A DNA stretch of 64,000 nt from JBFWUW01 sp050247075 (GTDB lineage: Bacteria > Planctomycetota > Planctomycetia > Pirellulales > JBFWUW01). A model generated the notes under the pieces. It was not told where the DNA came from. It did no database searches and saw only the letters and a program-made list of their open reading frames with translations. Made by a program: the position numbers and the translations under genes. This document shows positions 26,391 to 35,083 of the stretch, piece after piece (the stretch's first letter is position 1; each line of letters begins with the position of its first letter). Location: assembly GCA_050247075.1 (NCBI GenBank), contig JBFWUW010000038.1:1-64000 (forward strand), in the 5' to 3' direction.

Positions 26391-27806
26391 TCATTTGCTT
26401 TCCAAAAGTCCTTCGCTCAGGACACGCCCATCAACCTGAAAGTCTTCCAGTCCCAACAGGGCCGCGGCGGTCGGCGCAATGTCGATATTTTCGGGATCGT
26501 TGATCGGTGCCCCGCTGCGCACGCCGCGGCCCGCAAGAATGCACAGCGCGTTCATCTTTGGGTTGGTGGATAGAAACCCGTGCGAACCAAGCGAGACTTT
26601 GCCCTCCACCTGGCCGGTGACGAACGTATCGCCGGCGGCCGAGGCCGAAACGGCATAGCCGTCCTGGGCCACAAGCACCAGATCGGGCGACTGCGCGTAC
26701 TCGCGGGGGTGCGGCAAACCATGCGCGATGAACTCCTCGGGACGCAGGATGCCGGCTACCCCTTCCTGGCCAGTCAGCAGTTTTTCGGCGATCGTTCGAT
26801 CCGCCTCGGCGCGGCCGGGATCGGTGCAGTAGACCAGGCCGATGCCCCCTTCGGGCACGACGTGGATCCGGGCCTCGATCACTTTGCCCGACTCGTCCGC
26901 GGTCAGCAGCTTCTCTTGCCGCAGTATGACATTCGGCCGCAGGGCCTTGGGGGTGAGTGTAAATCCATGGTCCGAGACAATGAACACCGTGGTTCGCTCG
27001 CGCAGCCCGGCGGAATCCAGGGCATCGATGATCTTCTCCACGCAAGTGTCGGCATAAGCATTGGCCGTGTAACCCGCCGAGGATTGGGCACCTTCGGCGT
27101 GATGGGTGGCATCGATGTTCAGCAGATGAACCAGCAGCAGGTTTGGTTGGCGTGCGCGAATCAAGTGACAGGCGGTCTCGGTCCAGATCAAGTCCCGGCC
27201 CACGATGCTGCCAGACTTGAACGATTTGTCGGTGGAGTCGGCCAGCAGTCCGGCGGCAATCAACTCCTCGCGCAGCCGCGGCGTCATGTGGTCGACCGCC
27301 TCGGGCACATCCGGAAAACTATCGTCGAGCGCCGTCGAGCCGCGCGTGCAGGGCCAGTTGACTTCGGCCGTCGTCATACCGGCCGCGTGTGCCGTGTCGT
27401 ACAGCGTCGCCACGCGGACCAGATCACTCTTGTCGCGCTTGGGATCGATCAGCACCGGTACCCCAATCGCTCCGCGGACCAGCACGCCGTTTGCCAGCAC
27501 GCCATGCTTTTCCGGGTGATAGCCGGTGACCATGGAGGTGTGATTTGGCCAGGTGACCGAAGGATTCGAAACGCGCATGCCGCTTTCGCAAACGGCCCCT
27601 TCCTTGGCCAGTCGGCGGATCGTGGGAATCGGCGCCTTGGGGTCATTCAGCAGAAAGGCGGCGAAACCATCGAGGCTGATGATCACCACATGCGAGTCCA
27701 CGGGATCGGCGGCGAGTGCTGGCGCAGCCAGTGAAAATACCGATGCAGCCAGCATCGCGGCGAAAACGGCTGCATGCGCGGCGGTTCGACGAAAGTAGCG
27801 ATACAT
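26391..27806 (-). CDS. secreted alkaline-phosphatase-superfamily phosphodiesterase (NPP type)
   Basis: A 471-residue protein with a signal peptide (to about residue 33, ALAA). The catalytic fold starts HVVIISLDGF (metal-binding D), followed by the nucleophile region NPSVTWPNHTSMVTGYHPEKHG with the NPP-type threonine, LLNIDATHH and VSDHGF for the second metal set, and KVSLGSHGFLSTNPKMN near the end. This matches nucleotide pyrophosphatase/phosphodiesterases and related phosphonoacetate hydrolase-type enzymes. It should act in the periplasm on phosphodiesters, but the substrate is not determined. GGAAAG lies about 5 nt upstream of ATG. No partner is evident. Confidence 0.88.
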   Translation of the reverse strand: MYRYFRRTAAHAAVFAAMLAASVFSLAAPALAADPVDSHVVIISLDGFAAFLLNDPKAPIPTIRRLAKEGAVCESGMRVSNPSVTWPNHTSMVTGYHPEKHGVLANGVLVRGAIGVPVLIDPKRDKSDLVRVATLYDTAHAAGMTTAEVNWPCTRGSTALDDSFPDVPEAVDHMTPRLREELIAAGLLADSTDKSFKSGSIVGRDLIWTETACHLIRARQPNLLLVHLLNIDATHHAEGAQSSAGYTANAYADTCVEKIIDALDSAGLRERTTVFIVSDHGFTLTPKALRPNVILRQEKLLTADESGKVIEARIHVVPEGGIGLVYCTDPGRAEADRTIAEKLLTGQEGVAGILRPEEFIAHGLPHPREYAQSPDLVLVAQDGYAVSASAAGDTFVTGQVEGKVSLGSHGFLSTNPKMNALCILAGRGVRSGAPINDPENIDIAPTAAALLGLEDFQVDGRVLSEGLLESK

Positions 27807-27904
27807 GGCTTTCCAATGACAAAAATAGAGGCTTCTTGAATCGATGGTTCAAATAAATCTGGTCATCGCGGTTTGGCCCACTGGCTACCGCGGGAACGGC
27901 GGCT

Positions 27905-29245
27905 TTACGGCCGCGGGCCGCCAGGGTTGATACCGGTCGGTTGGGGCAGCTCTTCGGTGATGATGTTCCAAGATTCGCCCATTTCGCGGAGTTCGCGAAA
28001 GTCTCTTGGTTGGTAATGGATGTTGAGGTGGGGCGTTGCCAGGGCCTTGTGCTGCTCGAAACGAGAGTCCATCGCGGCGGCTAGCATGCCGCTAACAAGC
28101 TGCGTGCGTTCCACGGGATAAGGCGTCTGGGAATCGCGGATGTGTGTTTGAATCGCATGCGCTAGCGCTTTGAACAGATTACGGTTGTTCCAAGGGCCAA
28201 CGTAGAAGCTGGTGGCGAGCGGAGCTGGTTCGTCCGCCAGTCGGCAGGCAAAGCACCAGCGCGTGGCGAGCTTGCCGATCCGCAGCACGGTTCCTCGCAG
28301 GCCGTCATTGTACGTAATCAGAATGGCGTGGACCGGGTGCCGCTCGCCGTCCGCCGGTTCGACGAAATCTTGCAGCCGGCCGACATCCTGGCCCGCGTGG
28401 GCTTGCATCGCCGCTTCCGCCAAGTCGTAGCTCCAGCGACCATCCGCGGCTGCTTGCCAGACTGCTTCGCCTTCGAGCAGTTGAATCTCGCGGACGCCCG
28501 TCTCGCCGCCACGCCGCGACTCCACCAGGGCCTGCAAGACCTCCAGGCCGTGAAAGTCGTAGCTCTCCAGCGGGCCGCCGTGGACCGCGACCGCCTCTTC
28601 CATCACCGGCTCAGCGGGCAATTCCAGCGCCGGGCGACGCTGGGCCAACGGGACCGAACTGCCCGCCATGAACGGGATGTTCATCTCGCGCGCAACCCTC
28701 ACCATTTCGTCGGCCCAATCCCAGCGGTACGACAAATGTTTGTCGTTGAACAACGGGACGACGCGGCCGCTGCGGCGGAAGACAGCCACGATCTCGTCGA
28801 AGAACCGTTTCCGGGGATACATCATCACCCCGCGGTCGTTGCGCGGGTATGTGCCATGCTCGCCAATCGACAACACACCGTCGACAGCCAACTCGTTGCC
28901 GCCAAGTTGCAAAGCCTCGGCGATGGTCGGATAGAGCCCAATGTTGTACTGGCGGGCCACATCCCGCGACATATCACGGTCGGCCGGGAACTGGTCGACG
29001 TAGAGGCCAACCACATCGACGCCCGGATCGGTCAATCTTCCGTTGAAATAATACGGTTCCAGGAAGTTTTCCAAGATCACATGCGCATGGCTGCGGTGGG
29101 TGAACTCCGTTACCACGGCCGCCACCCGTGGACGCTTCACGTCGTCGCCGTTGGCCCATCGCGGGCCGGCGCACGCCGCCAGCGACAGCGTTCCGCACGC
29201 CGCGCCCAGCCATTGCCGGCGATGGAGCGGGGCCGATTTGTCCAT
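27905..29245 (-). CDS. exported protein of unknown function, planctomycete type
   Basis: A 446-residue protein with a twin-arginine-like leader (HRRQWLGAACGTLSLAACA). The body opens with a Rossmann-like strand RVAAVVTEFTHRSHAHVILENFL and later has DGVLSIGEHGTYPRN, MMYPRKRFFDEIV, LFNDKHLSYRWDWADEM and MNIPFMAGSSVPL. The layout is oxidoreductase-like, but no cofactor motif is clear. GGAGA 6 nt upstream selects ATG 29245 over the 26-codon longer frame. It lies 88 bp after a ThuA gene on the same strand, suggesting a shared carbohydrate-related operon. Confidence 0.78.
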   Translation of the reverse strand: MDKSAPLHRRQWLGAACGTLSLAACAGPRWANGDDVKRPRVAAVVTEFTHRSHAHVILENFLEPYYFNGRLTDPGVDVVGLYVDQFPADRDMSRDVARQYNIGLYPTIAEALQLGGNELAVDGVLSIGEHGTYPRNDRGVMMYPRKRFFDEIVAVFRRSGRVVPLFNDKHLSYRWDWADEMVRVAREMNIPFMAGSSVPLAQRRPALELPAEPVMEEAVAVHGGPLESYDFHGLEVLQALVESRRGGETGVREIQLLEGEAVWQAAADGRWSYDLAEAAMQAHAGQDVGRLQDFVEPADGERHPVHAILITYNDGLRGTVLRIGKLATRWCFACRLADEPAPLATSFYVGPWNNRNLFKALAHAIQTHIRDSQTPYPVERTQLVSGMLAAAMDSRFEQHKALATPHLNIHYQPRDFRELREMGESWNIITEELPQPTGINPGGPRP

Positions 29246-29332
29246 GAGTTCTCCGATTGCTTCAATGCCAACGCGGCCGCAGCGGTCGGACGATGATCGC
29301 ACGCTTGGCTCACGGCACGCCAACCGCCGGGT

Positions 29333-30196
29333 CTATTGCTCGTCCAGCAGGACGGTCTGGGCCGGCTTCAGGTGCGCGTCGTCCAGCTTGCCGACGGACC
29401 ACAGCAGGCCGCGGGCGACCAGATCGAGATAGCGGTCGTCGCCAACGGTCACGTTGTTATGGCCCAACGTCGTCGCGAAGACCTTGGCCTTTTCGTTGTA
29501 GAGGTTCGTCCAGACGCAAATGGCGGTGGCGCTCTCTTGCTGGCCGTCATTGTTTTTCCACGTTTGGTGACCGCTGGCCAGCGGTCGGGCGGTTTCCAAC
29601 AGTTTGCCGGCGGAGTTGTTGTACAGTTCTTCGTTTTCGGTCTTCCAATTCTTTAGCCCCTTGGTGATTGGGTTTTCCTTGTCCGTGAACGAAATCTCGA
29701 TGGGAGCCTGCGGGCCGTGGCCGGTGCTGGCGACGCCCGTGAACTCGAACCACGGCGTGCTATTAGGATAGCCGCCCGTGCGGTAGCTATGCATGCCGCA
29801 ATGCAAAATGACCGCGGGCAGCCCGTCGCGGTGCGGTTGGAGAATTTTCTCCACGGTCTTCAGGTCCGTCACGTCGGAACTGCATTCGTCATGCACGACA
29901 ACATCGAAGCCCTGGGCCCAATCGTCTTTCTCGTATTGCGGGTTGAGGTGTTTGGTGCCGGTGTCTGGGTCGTAGCTGATTGCCCATTGAACATTGGCGC
30001 GGGCGGAGATGCCCTTGGTAAGGAGCGTCTGTTGTTCCTTATAGTCGTGGCAACAGCCACCGAGGACGAGCAAAGCGCGGATCGGTCGAGGTTCCTCGGC
30101 CGCCAACCGCGGAAGGCCAACGGTGGCCAGGCCAAGACTGGCGGTGAACAAACTGGCGAACATGGTGTGAATTCTAGATTGGTGGAACATGGGCAT
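29333..30196 (-). CDS. secreted ThuA-like domain protein
   Basis: A 287-residue protein with a signal peptide (about residues 12-33, ending LAAEE) and a ThuA-like fold: RALLVLGGCCHDYKEQQTLL, FDVVVHDECSSDVTD, PAVILHCGMHSYR, WFEFTGVASTGHG, and FATTLGHNNVTVGDDRYLDL near the end, the hallmark 'GHxxxxW/Y'-like segment. It likely acts on sugars outside the cytoplasm, but no activity is proven. Two in-frame ATGs (30196 and 30163) precede the hydrophobic core and neither has a clear ribosome-binding site. The gene at 27905 follows on the same strand. Confidence 0.85.
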   Translation of the reverse strand: MPMFHQSRIHTMFASLFTASLGLATVGLPRLAAEEPRPIRALLVLGGCCHDYKEQQTLLTKGISARANVQWAISYDPDTGTKHLNPQYEKDDWAQGFDVVVHDECSSDVTDLKTVEKILQPHRDGLPAVILHCGMHSYRTGGYPNSTPWFEFTGVASTGHGPQAPIEISFTDKENPITKGLKNWKTENEELYNNSAGKLLETARPLASGHQTWKNNDGQQESATAICVWTNLYNEKAKVFATTLGHNNVTVGDDRYLDLVARGLLWSVGKLDDAHLKPAQTVLLDEQ

Positions 30197-30389
30197 TTCA
30201 AATCAGGAGGGAAAGAGCTAGTGAAGCGTGCCAGTCACAGTCTAACAACGGAAACATCGCCAGTCGAAGAATTGCCCTGAAATGCCGGGCAATTCGTTGT
30301 CGTGCAATACTTCCAGCCCAGCGTGCTCATCGTCGTAGGCAGGCAACTCGCATGGGCCAGGGTTTTAGAAAAACAAGCCCGCCGAGGTT

Positions 30390-31802
30390 TCATGCCGGAT
30401 CGGAAACTGGCCCATTTGGTTCTTCATCCGAGACGAGCGATCGATACGGATCGATCGCCAACCAGAAGACCGCGGCCAGGCCCATCAGGCCGGCGTACAC
30501 GTAAAAGCCCGGATCCCACTGCATGCGGCCCACGGCACCGGCGGCCTTCAAGTAGTCGGAAAGCGCCCCCAGAAAAATCGGCGAACCGACCGCGCCCACG
30601 GCACCCATCGAGTTCATCAGTCCGAACATGGCCCCTACGTGCGGGCCGCTGATTTCCGTCGCCACGCTCCACCACGAGGGAATCTGCAACTGCACGCAAA
30701 AGAAGGCCAGTGCGATACACAAACTGGAGTGCAGCGGGTCGCGCATGTGAATCGCCAGCAAGATCGACAGCCCGGCTACCAAGAACGAACCGCAGCCGAT
30801 GATTCGCCGGCTGCGGCGTCGCTCGCCCGTCCGGCGCACCAGCCAGTCGCTGAGAAAGCCGCCGCACAGACAGCCGCAGGCACCCGCGGCCATGACCATG
30901 CTGGTTTGCCATCCCGAATTGGTCTCGCTGACGTCACGCGCGGTCTTGAGGTATGTGGCGTACCACGAGTACAGCATATAGAACACCGCGGCCCCGCAGT
31001 TCATCACGCCCCCCATCAGCCACAGGTTGGCCATCGACAAGATCCGCCTCCAGGGAAGAGGCGGATGGCTCTGGCTCTCCACCTTTGGACGCCCCGCTTG
31101 GATCAGCGCCAACTCGGCGGCGTTCACGCCCGGATGGTCCTCGGGCCGGTCGCGAAACCAGAAGTAAAACGCCACGCACCAGATTACGCCCAGCGATCCG
31201 AACACGCCAAAGCTCATCCGCCAGCCAATGCGTGCGATCAGCAGGCTGGCCGCGATCGGCGCCGCCGCCCCGCCAACCAGCGAGAAAGTCGTGATTGCCC
31301 CCTGGGCCGACCCCCGCGCCTGCGCCGGAAACCATTGGCCAATGACCCGCGCGATGTTGGGAAACGCGCCCGCCTCTCCCACGCCAAACAAAAAGCGAAT
31401 CAACAACAGCAGCAGAAAACTGGCCTGCAAGGCCGGAAACCAGCCCCAGGCGGGCGTACTCCACGACGTGGCCCAAACGCAACCGGTCAGCGCCGTAAAC
31501 GCCGACCACCACAGCACGATTCGCAACAGCACCCGTCGCGACCCATAGCGGTCGCCCCAGTGGCCCGTGGGCACCTCGAACAGCGTGTACGCCAGGGTGA
31601 AGGCCCCCATGACGATTCCCCATTGCGTTCTGCTGATGCCCAAATCGTCCTGCATGAACGTGGCCGCCTGGCCGATGCAGACCCGGTCGATATAGAGCAC
31701 GAAGGCCAACGCGCACAGCAGGCCCAACACGCGGTACCGCGCCAGCGACGGCGCATCGGTAAGGCCGTGTTTCATCGACGAAGCGGCGGCGTCTAGCGAC
31801 AT
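30390..31802 (-). CDS. MFS transporter, anion:cation symporter type
   Basis: A 470-residue protein with 12 predicted helices. The loop 2-3 signature GHWGDRYGSRRVLL and the conserved N-terminal helix ending FVLYIDRVCIGQAA fit the ACS branch (hexuronates, tartrate, phthalate). A second MFS-type loop GGFLSDWLVRRTGERRRSRR lies in the second half. The transported compound is most likely an organic anion driven by proton symport, but this is by family only. Upstream ThuA and Gfo/Idh-type neighbours would suit sugar-acid uptake. No regulator adjoins it. Confidence 0.9.
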   Translation of the reverse strand: MSLDAAASSMKHGLTDAPSLARYRVLGLLCALAFVLYIDRVCIGQAATFMQDDLGISRTQWGIVMGAFTLAYTLFEVPTGHWGDRYGSRRVLLRIVLWWSAFTALTGCVWATSWSTPAWGWFPALQASFLLLLLIRFLFGVGEAGAFPNIARVIGQWFPAQARGSAQGAITTFSLVGGAAAPIAASLLIARIGWRMSFGVFGSLGVIWCVAFYFWFRDRPEDHPGVNAAELALIQAGRPKVESQSHPPLPWRRILSMANLWLMGGVMNCGAAVFYMLYSWYATYLKTARDVSETNSGWQTSMVMAAGACGCLCGGFLSDWLVRRTGERRRSRRIIGCGSFLVAGLSILLAIHMRDPLHSSLCIALAFFCVQLQIPSWWSVATEISGPHVGAMFGLMNSMGAVGAVGSPIFLGALSDYLKAAGAVGRMQWDPGFYVYAGLMGLAAVFWLAIDPYRSLVSDEEPNGPVSDPA

Positions 31803-31909
31803 GCGAGGATTTCCTGGACCGTGAAAAGGTAGCGGCCCTAACCCTACGGCCTGTGCCGCGCGTTGGCAACCCCGCGGCGTCGCGCGCTAGTTCGTCCCTT
31901 TGGCTGACA

Positions 31910-33301
31910 CTACAACAACTCGCCGATTGGCGTGCCTTCGGTCAGCGGCGTCGGCCGGCCGTCGGCCGTGTTGTAAGAGATTTGACTCGGATCGTAGCCC
32001 AGGGCCGTGAAGACGGTGGCATGCACATCGGCGGGTGTGATGGGGCGGGTGCGGGGGACCGCGCCGATCTTATCCGACTCGCCGACAACCTGGCCGCCGC
32101 GTATGCCGCCGCCAGCCAGCACCATCGTGTAACATTGCGGCCAATGATCGCGGCCAGCCCCTTTGTTGATGATGGGCGTGCGGCCAAAATCTCCCATCCA
32201 GACCACGAGAGTGCTATCGAGCAAGCCGCGTTCCGATAGATCTTCAATCAGTGCCGCAAAGCCCTGCTCCATCGGCGGAACCAGCGTGTTCTCCAGTCGC
32301 TGGAAGTTGTCGGCATGGGTATCCCACACGATGCTGGGTCCGTTCACGGTGGTGACAAAACGCGTGCCTGCCTCGACCAAACGCCGAGCCAGCAGATGCG
32401 ACTGTCCCCAGGTATGACGCCCATAGCGGTCGCGGATTGCCGCCGGCTCTTGCGAAAGATCGAAAGCCTTGCTCACCTCGGGCGACGTGACCAGCGACAG
32501 GGCATTTTCCTGGTTGACGCGGTAATCGCGGGCTACCGGCGTTTCGATGCGCGGCCCGCGGGCGTTGAAATCTCCCAGCAAAGCGCCCCGCTGCAACAGC
32601 CGCTCGGCGCTCACACCGTCTACCAGTGAAAGATTGGGAACGTGAAAGCTTGCCGCGTTGGGATCGGCATTCAGCACCAGCGGATCGAACCGCGGTCCCA
32701 GGCAGGCCCCGTACTGTCCGGGCGTAATGTACACCAGGCTGTCGCAGTGTGGCTTGGGCGTGATCACGTAGGGGGGCAATGCACCACGATAGCCGTCGCG
32801 CCGTGCCAGCCAGCCGACGAGCGTGCCAAAACTCGGGTAGTCGGTGCGACTGGGGTTGATGAGCGTGCTGTCGATGGAATAGGGTCGTCCGACGATCGAC
32901 CAATACATGCCGGAATTGTGGCCACCGTGCTTGTGATGCAGCGTGCGAAGGATCGCCAGCTTGTCGGCGTGCCTGGCCAGTCGCGGCAAGAGTTCTGACA
33001 CTTGAATGCCGGGTATGCTGGTTGCAATCGGCTGATAAAGCCCGCGAATATCGTCCGGAGCGTGCGGCTTGGGGTCCCAGAGATCGATATGGCTCGGTGC
33101 CCCGGCATTAAAGATCAGAATAACCGATTTAGCTTTACGCGGCTGGCCCGCTGCGCTGGCGTTCGTCACCCGCAACCAATCCAACCAAAACAGGCCCATC
33201 GCCCCCAGACCACCAATTCCCAACAGGCTTCGCCTGTCGAGGCGATCCGTTGTGCCGACAGCGACTTCAGTCGCGCAGTTCTGGCAACCAGTCGTTGGCA
33301 T
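31910..33301 (-). CDS. DUF1501 domain protein, Tat-like leader
   Basis: A 463-residue DUF1501 protein. Leader RLDRRSLLGIGGLGAMGLFW, then SVILIFNAGAPSHIDLWDPK, LLPRLARHADKLAILRTL, LARRLVEAGTRFVTT, WMGDFGRTP and GRDHWPQCYTMVLAGGGI, the complete set of family blocks. GAGAG precedes ATG 33301 by about 5 nt; the frame opens 10 codons earlier. It has no DUF1549/1553 gene directly beside it; that gene (35084) is next to the other DUF1501 copy at 33656. Role in planctomycete polymer or sulfated-glycan use is often proposed but unproven. Confidence 0.9.
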   Translation of the reverse strand: MPTTGCQNCATEVAVGTTDRLDRRSLLGIGGLGAMGLFWLDWLRVTNASAAGQPRKAKSVILIFNAGAPSHIDLWDPKPHAPDDIRGLYQPIATSIPGIQVSELLPRLARHADKLAILRTLHHKHGGHNSGMYWSIVGRPYSIDSTLINPSRTDYPSFGTLVGWLARRDGYRGALPPYVITPKPHCDSLVYITPGQYGACLGPRFDPLVLNADPNAASFHVPNLSLVDGVSAERLLQRGALLGDFNARGPRIETPVARDYRVNQENALSLVTSPEVSKAFDLSQEPAAIRDRYGRHTWGQSHLLARRLVEAGTRFVTTVNGPSIVWDTHADNFQRLENTLVPPMEQGFAALIEDLSERGLLDSTLVVWMGDFGRTPIINKGAGRDHWPQCYTMVLAGGGIRGGQVVGESDKIGAVPRTRPITPADVHATVFTALGYDPSQISYNTADGRPTPLTEGTPIGELL

Positions 33302-33655
33302 GGGTCTCTCACCAGCTTGCAGCATTCGCATGTGACTTGCCGTTCGCGCGATGGTGAACGTCTCTATCTGGAGTCATCACGCGCCACTCGTGTTGTCAGT
33401 CCGATCGTAAGCATATCGTTCAGCCCAAGACGCATCAACACATAACAACTTGTTGTTGGCGATCGACGGGCATGATGAATGCATGCTCATTCGAGAATGA
33501 ACCAACCGCCAACGAACTGGCCTCTTCCGATTGCACCAATCGCGAGGCATGGGCAGCTATTCGTAACGCGACTTCCTGGAGACCCTCGCAATCCCGCGCG
33601 GCGAGAGCTCTTTTTCCGCAGGAGCCCGATTCCTTGGCGATACGAAGTGTTCCAA
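33302..33655. other. intergenic gap between two DUF1501 genes
   Basis: These 354 bp separate two minus-strand genes, so they should hold the promoter of the 33301 gene and the end of the upstream transcript. I see no hairpin followed by a T-run and no protein-like frame. Confidence 0.5.
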
Positions 33656-35050
33656 TCAGGCGATGATGTCCGTCACCACATCCCCGGCCACATCGGTAAG
33701 CCGGAAATCGCGACCGGCATAGCCATAGGTAAGCGCCTCGTGATTGAGCCCCATCAGCGCCAGCAGGGTCGCGTGCAGGTCGGTGGTATGCATGCGACCC
33801 TCGACAGCGTGCAGACCGTACTGGTCGGTGTTGCCATAGGAGAAACCTTGCTTCACGCCGCCGCCGGCCAGCCACATGGGGTAACCGGTGATGTTGTGGT
33901 CGCGGCCGTCCGGTCCTTGGGCGGTAGGCATGCGTCCAAATTCGCTGCCAAATAGCACGAGCGTTTCGTCCAGCAGACCGCGTTGCTCCAGGTCGGTCAG
34001 CAGGGCGGCGACAGGTTGGTCCACCATGGAGGACTGCTTGATGAGCCCCGCGTGCAGATTGCCGTGGTGATCCCAACCTGATTGCGTGATTTCGACGAAC
34101 CGGACGCCCGCCTCGCTGAGGCGCCGGGCCATCAAGCACTGGCGGGCAAAGCTTCCATGCGGGCCGGGCTTCACGCCGTAGGCGTCGAGCATTGCCTGGG
34201 GCTCGCTGGAGATGTCTAGCACCTCCGGCACCTTGGCTTGCATCTGAAAGGCCAGCTCGAACGATTGAATCACACCGTCGATCTCATCCGGTGCGCCCGG
34301 TCCCTCCAACAGATCGCGGTTCATCTCCTGGATTAAGTCGAGCTGGCGGCGCTGCAGCGAGGCAGGCAATCGCGGACGAAGGTTGCGCATCTCGCCGTTG
34401 TCGGCGATTCGGGTTCCCTGTAGATGAGCCGGCATAAACGCACTGCCGTAGTTGATGGCTCCCCCAAAATTGGGCGAGGGGTTTATCGTCACGTAACCAG
34501 GCAAATCTTGATTCTCACTCCCCAGTCCGTACAGCAGCCACGCTCCCATCGAAGGGCGCGTGAGCGATGCCAACGCGGTGCCTGTGTGAAGCTGAATCAC
34601 GGCCTGCGGATGGGCCGGCGTATCGGTGTGCAATCCACGGATGAAGCAGAGCTTGTCCACGTGGCCCGCGACGTGCGGAAACAGCTCAGAGACCCAGGTG
34701 CCCGACTGGCCGTGCTGGGAAAAGCTGAACTTCGAGGCTGTCAGTGTCGCGCCGCCGGGCGCGCTCTTGCCGTTGTCTTCTTTCAAGCGCGGCTTGTACT
34801 CGAAGGTGTCCACGTGGGACATGGCCCCTTCCATGAACAGGAAAATGATCCGCTTGGCCTTGGCCGCGAAATGCGGGCGTTTTGGCGCTAGCAGTCCTGG
34901 GGTGGAGGCCTGCTCGGCTGCTGCCGGCCGGTTCGCGCCCAACATCCCGGCCAAAGCCAAATAGCCAAAGCCCGCGCCGGTGGTCCGCAGCACTTGCCGA
35001 CGCGTGAAAGGGGCGCCTGCCGCGGCCATGAAATTCGGTGCGTTAAGCAT
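33656..35050 (-). CDS. DUF1501 domain protein, paired with DUF1549/DUF1553 cytochrome
   Basis: A 464-residue DUF1501 protein with Tat leader (FTRRQVLRTTGAGFGYLALAG). Blocks: RIIFLFMEGAMSHVDTFEYK, ELFPHVAGHVDKLCFIRGL, LMARRLSEAGVRFVEITQSGWDHHGN, LFGSEFGRMP and GRDHNITGYPMWLAGGG. It differs from the DUF1501 copies at 13577, 31910 and 54550 in the GWDHH block, typical of the copies paired with PSD1 cytochromes. The DUF1549/1553 gene ends 33 bp upstream on the same strand, so the two form an operon. The pair is among the commonest planctomycete modules; its biochemistry is not settled. Confidence 0.92.
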   Translation of the reverse strand: MLNAPNFMAAAGAPFTRRQVLRTTGAGFGYLALAGMLGANRPAAAEQASTPGLLAPKRPHFAAKAKRIIFLFMEGAMSHVDTFEYKPRLKEDNGKSAPGGATLTASKFSFSQHGQSGTWVSELFPHVAGHVDKLCFIRGLHTDTPAHPQAVIQLHTGTALASLTRPSMGAWLLYGLGSENQDLPGYVTINPSPNFGGAINYGSAFMPAHLQGTRIADNGEMRNLRPRLPASLQRRQLDLIQEMNRDLLEGPGAPDEIDGVIQSFELAFQMQAKVPEVLDISSEPQAMLDAYGVKPGPHGSFARQCLMARRLSEAGVRFVEITQSGWDHHGNLHAGLIKQSSMVDQPVAALLTDLEQRGLLDETLVLFGSEFGRMPTAQGPDGRDHNITGYPMWLAGGGVKQGFSYGNTDQYGLHAVEGRMHTTDLHATLLALMGLNHEALTYGYAGRDFRLTDVAGDVVTDIIA

Positions 35051-35083
35051 GGAATCCGCTCCTGGTCTGGGCGTAGCCCGGTG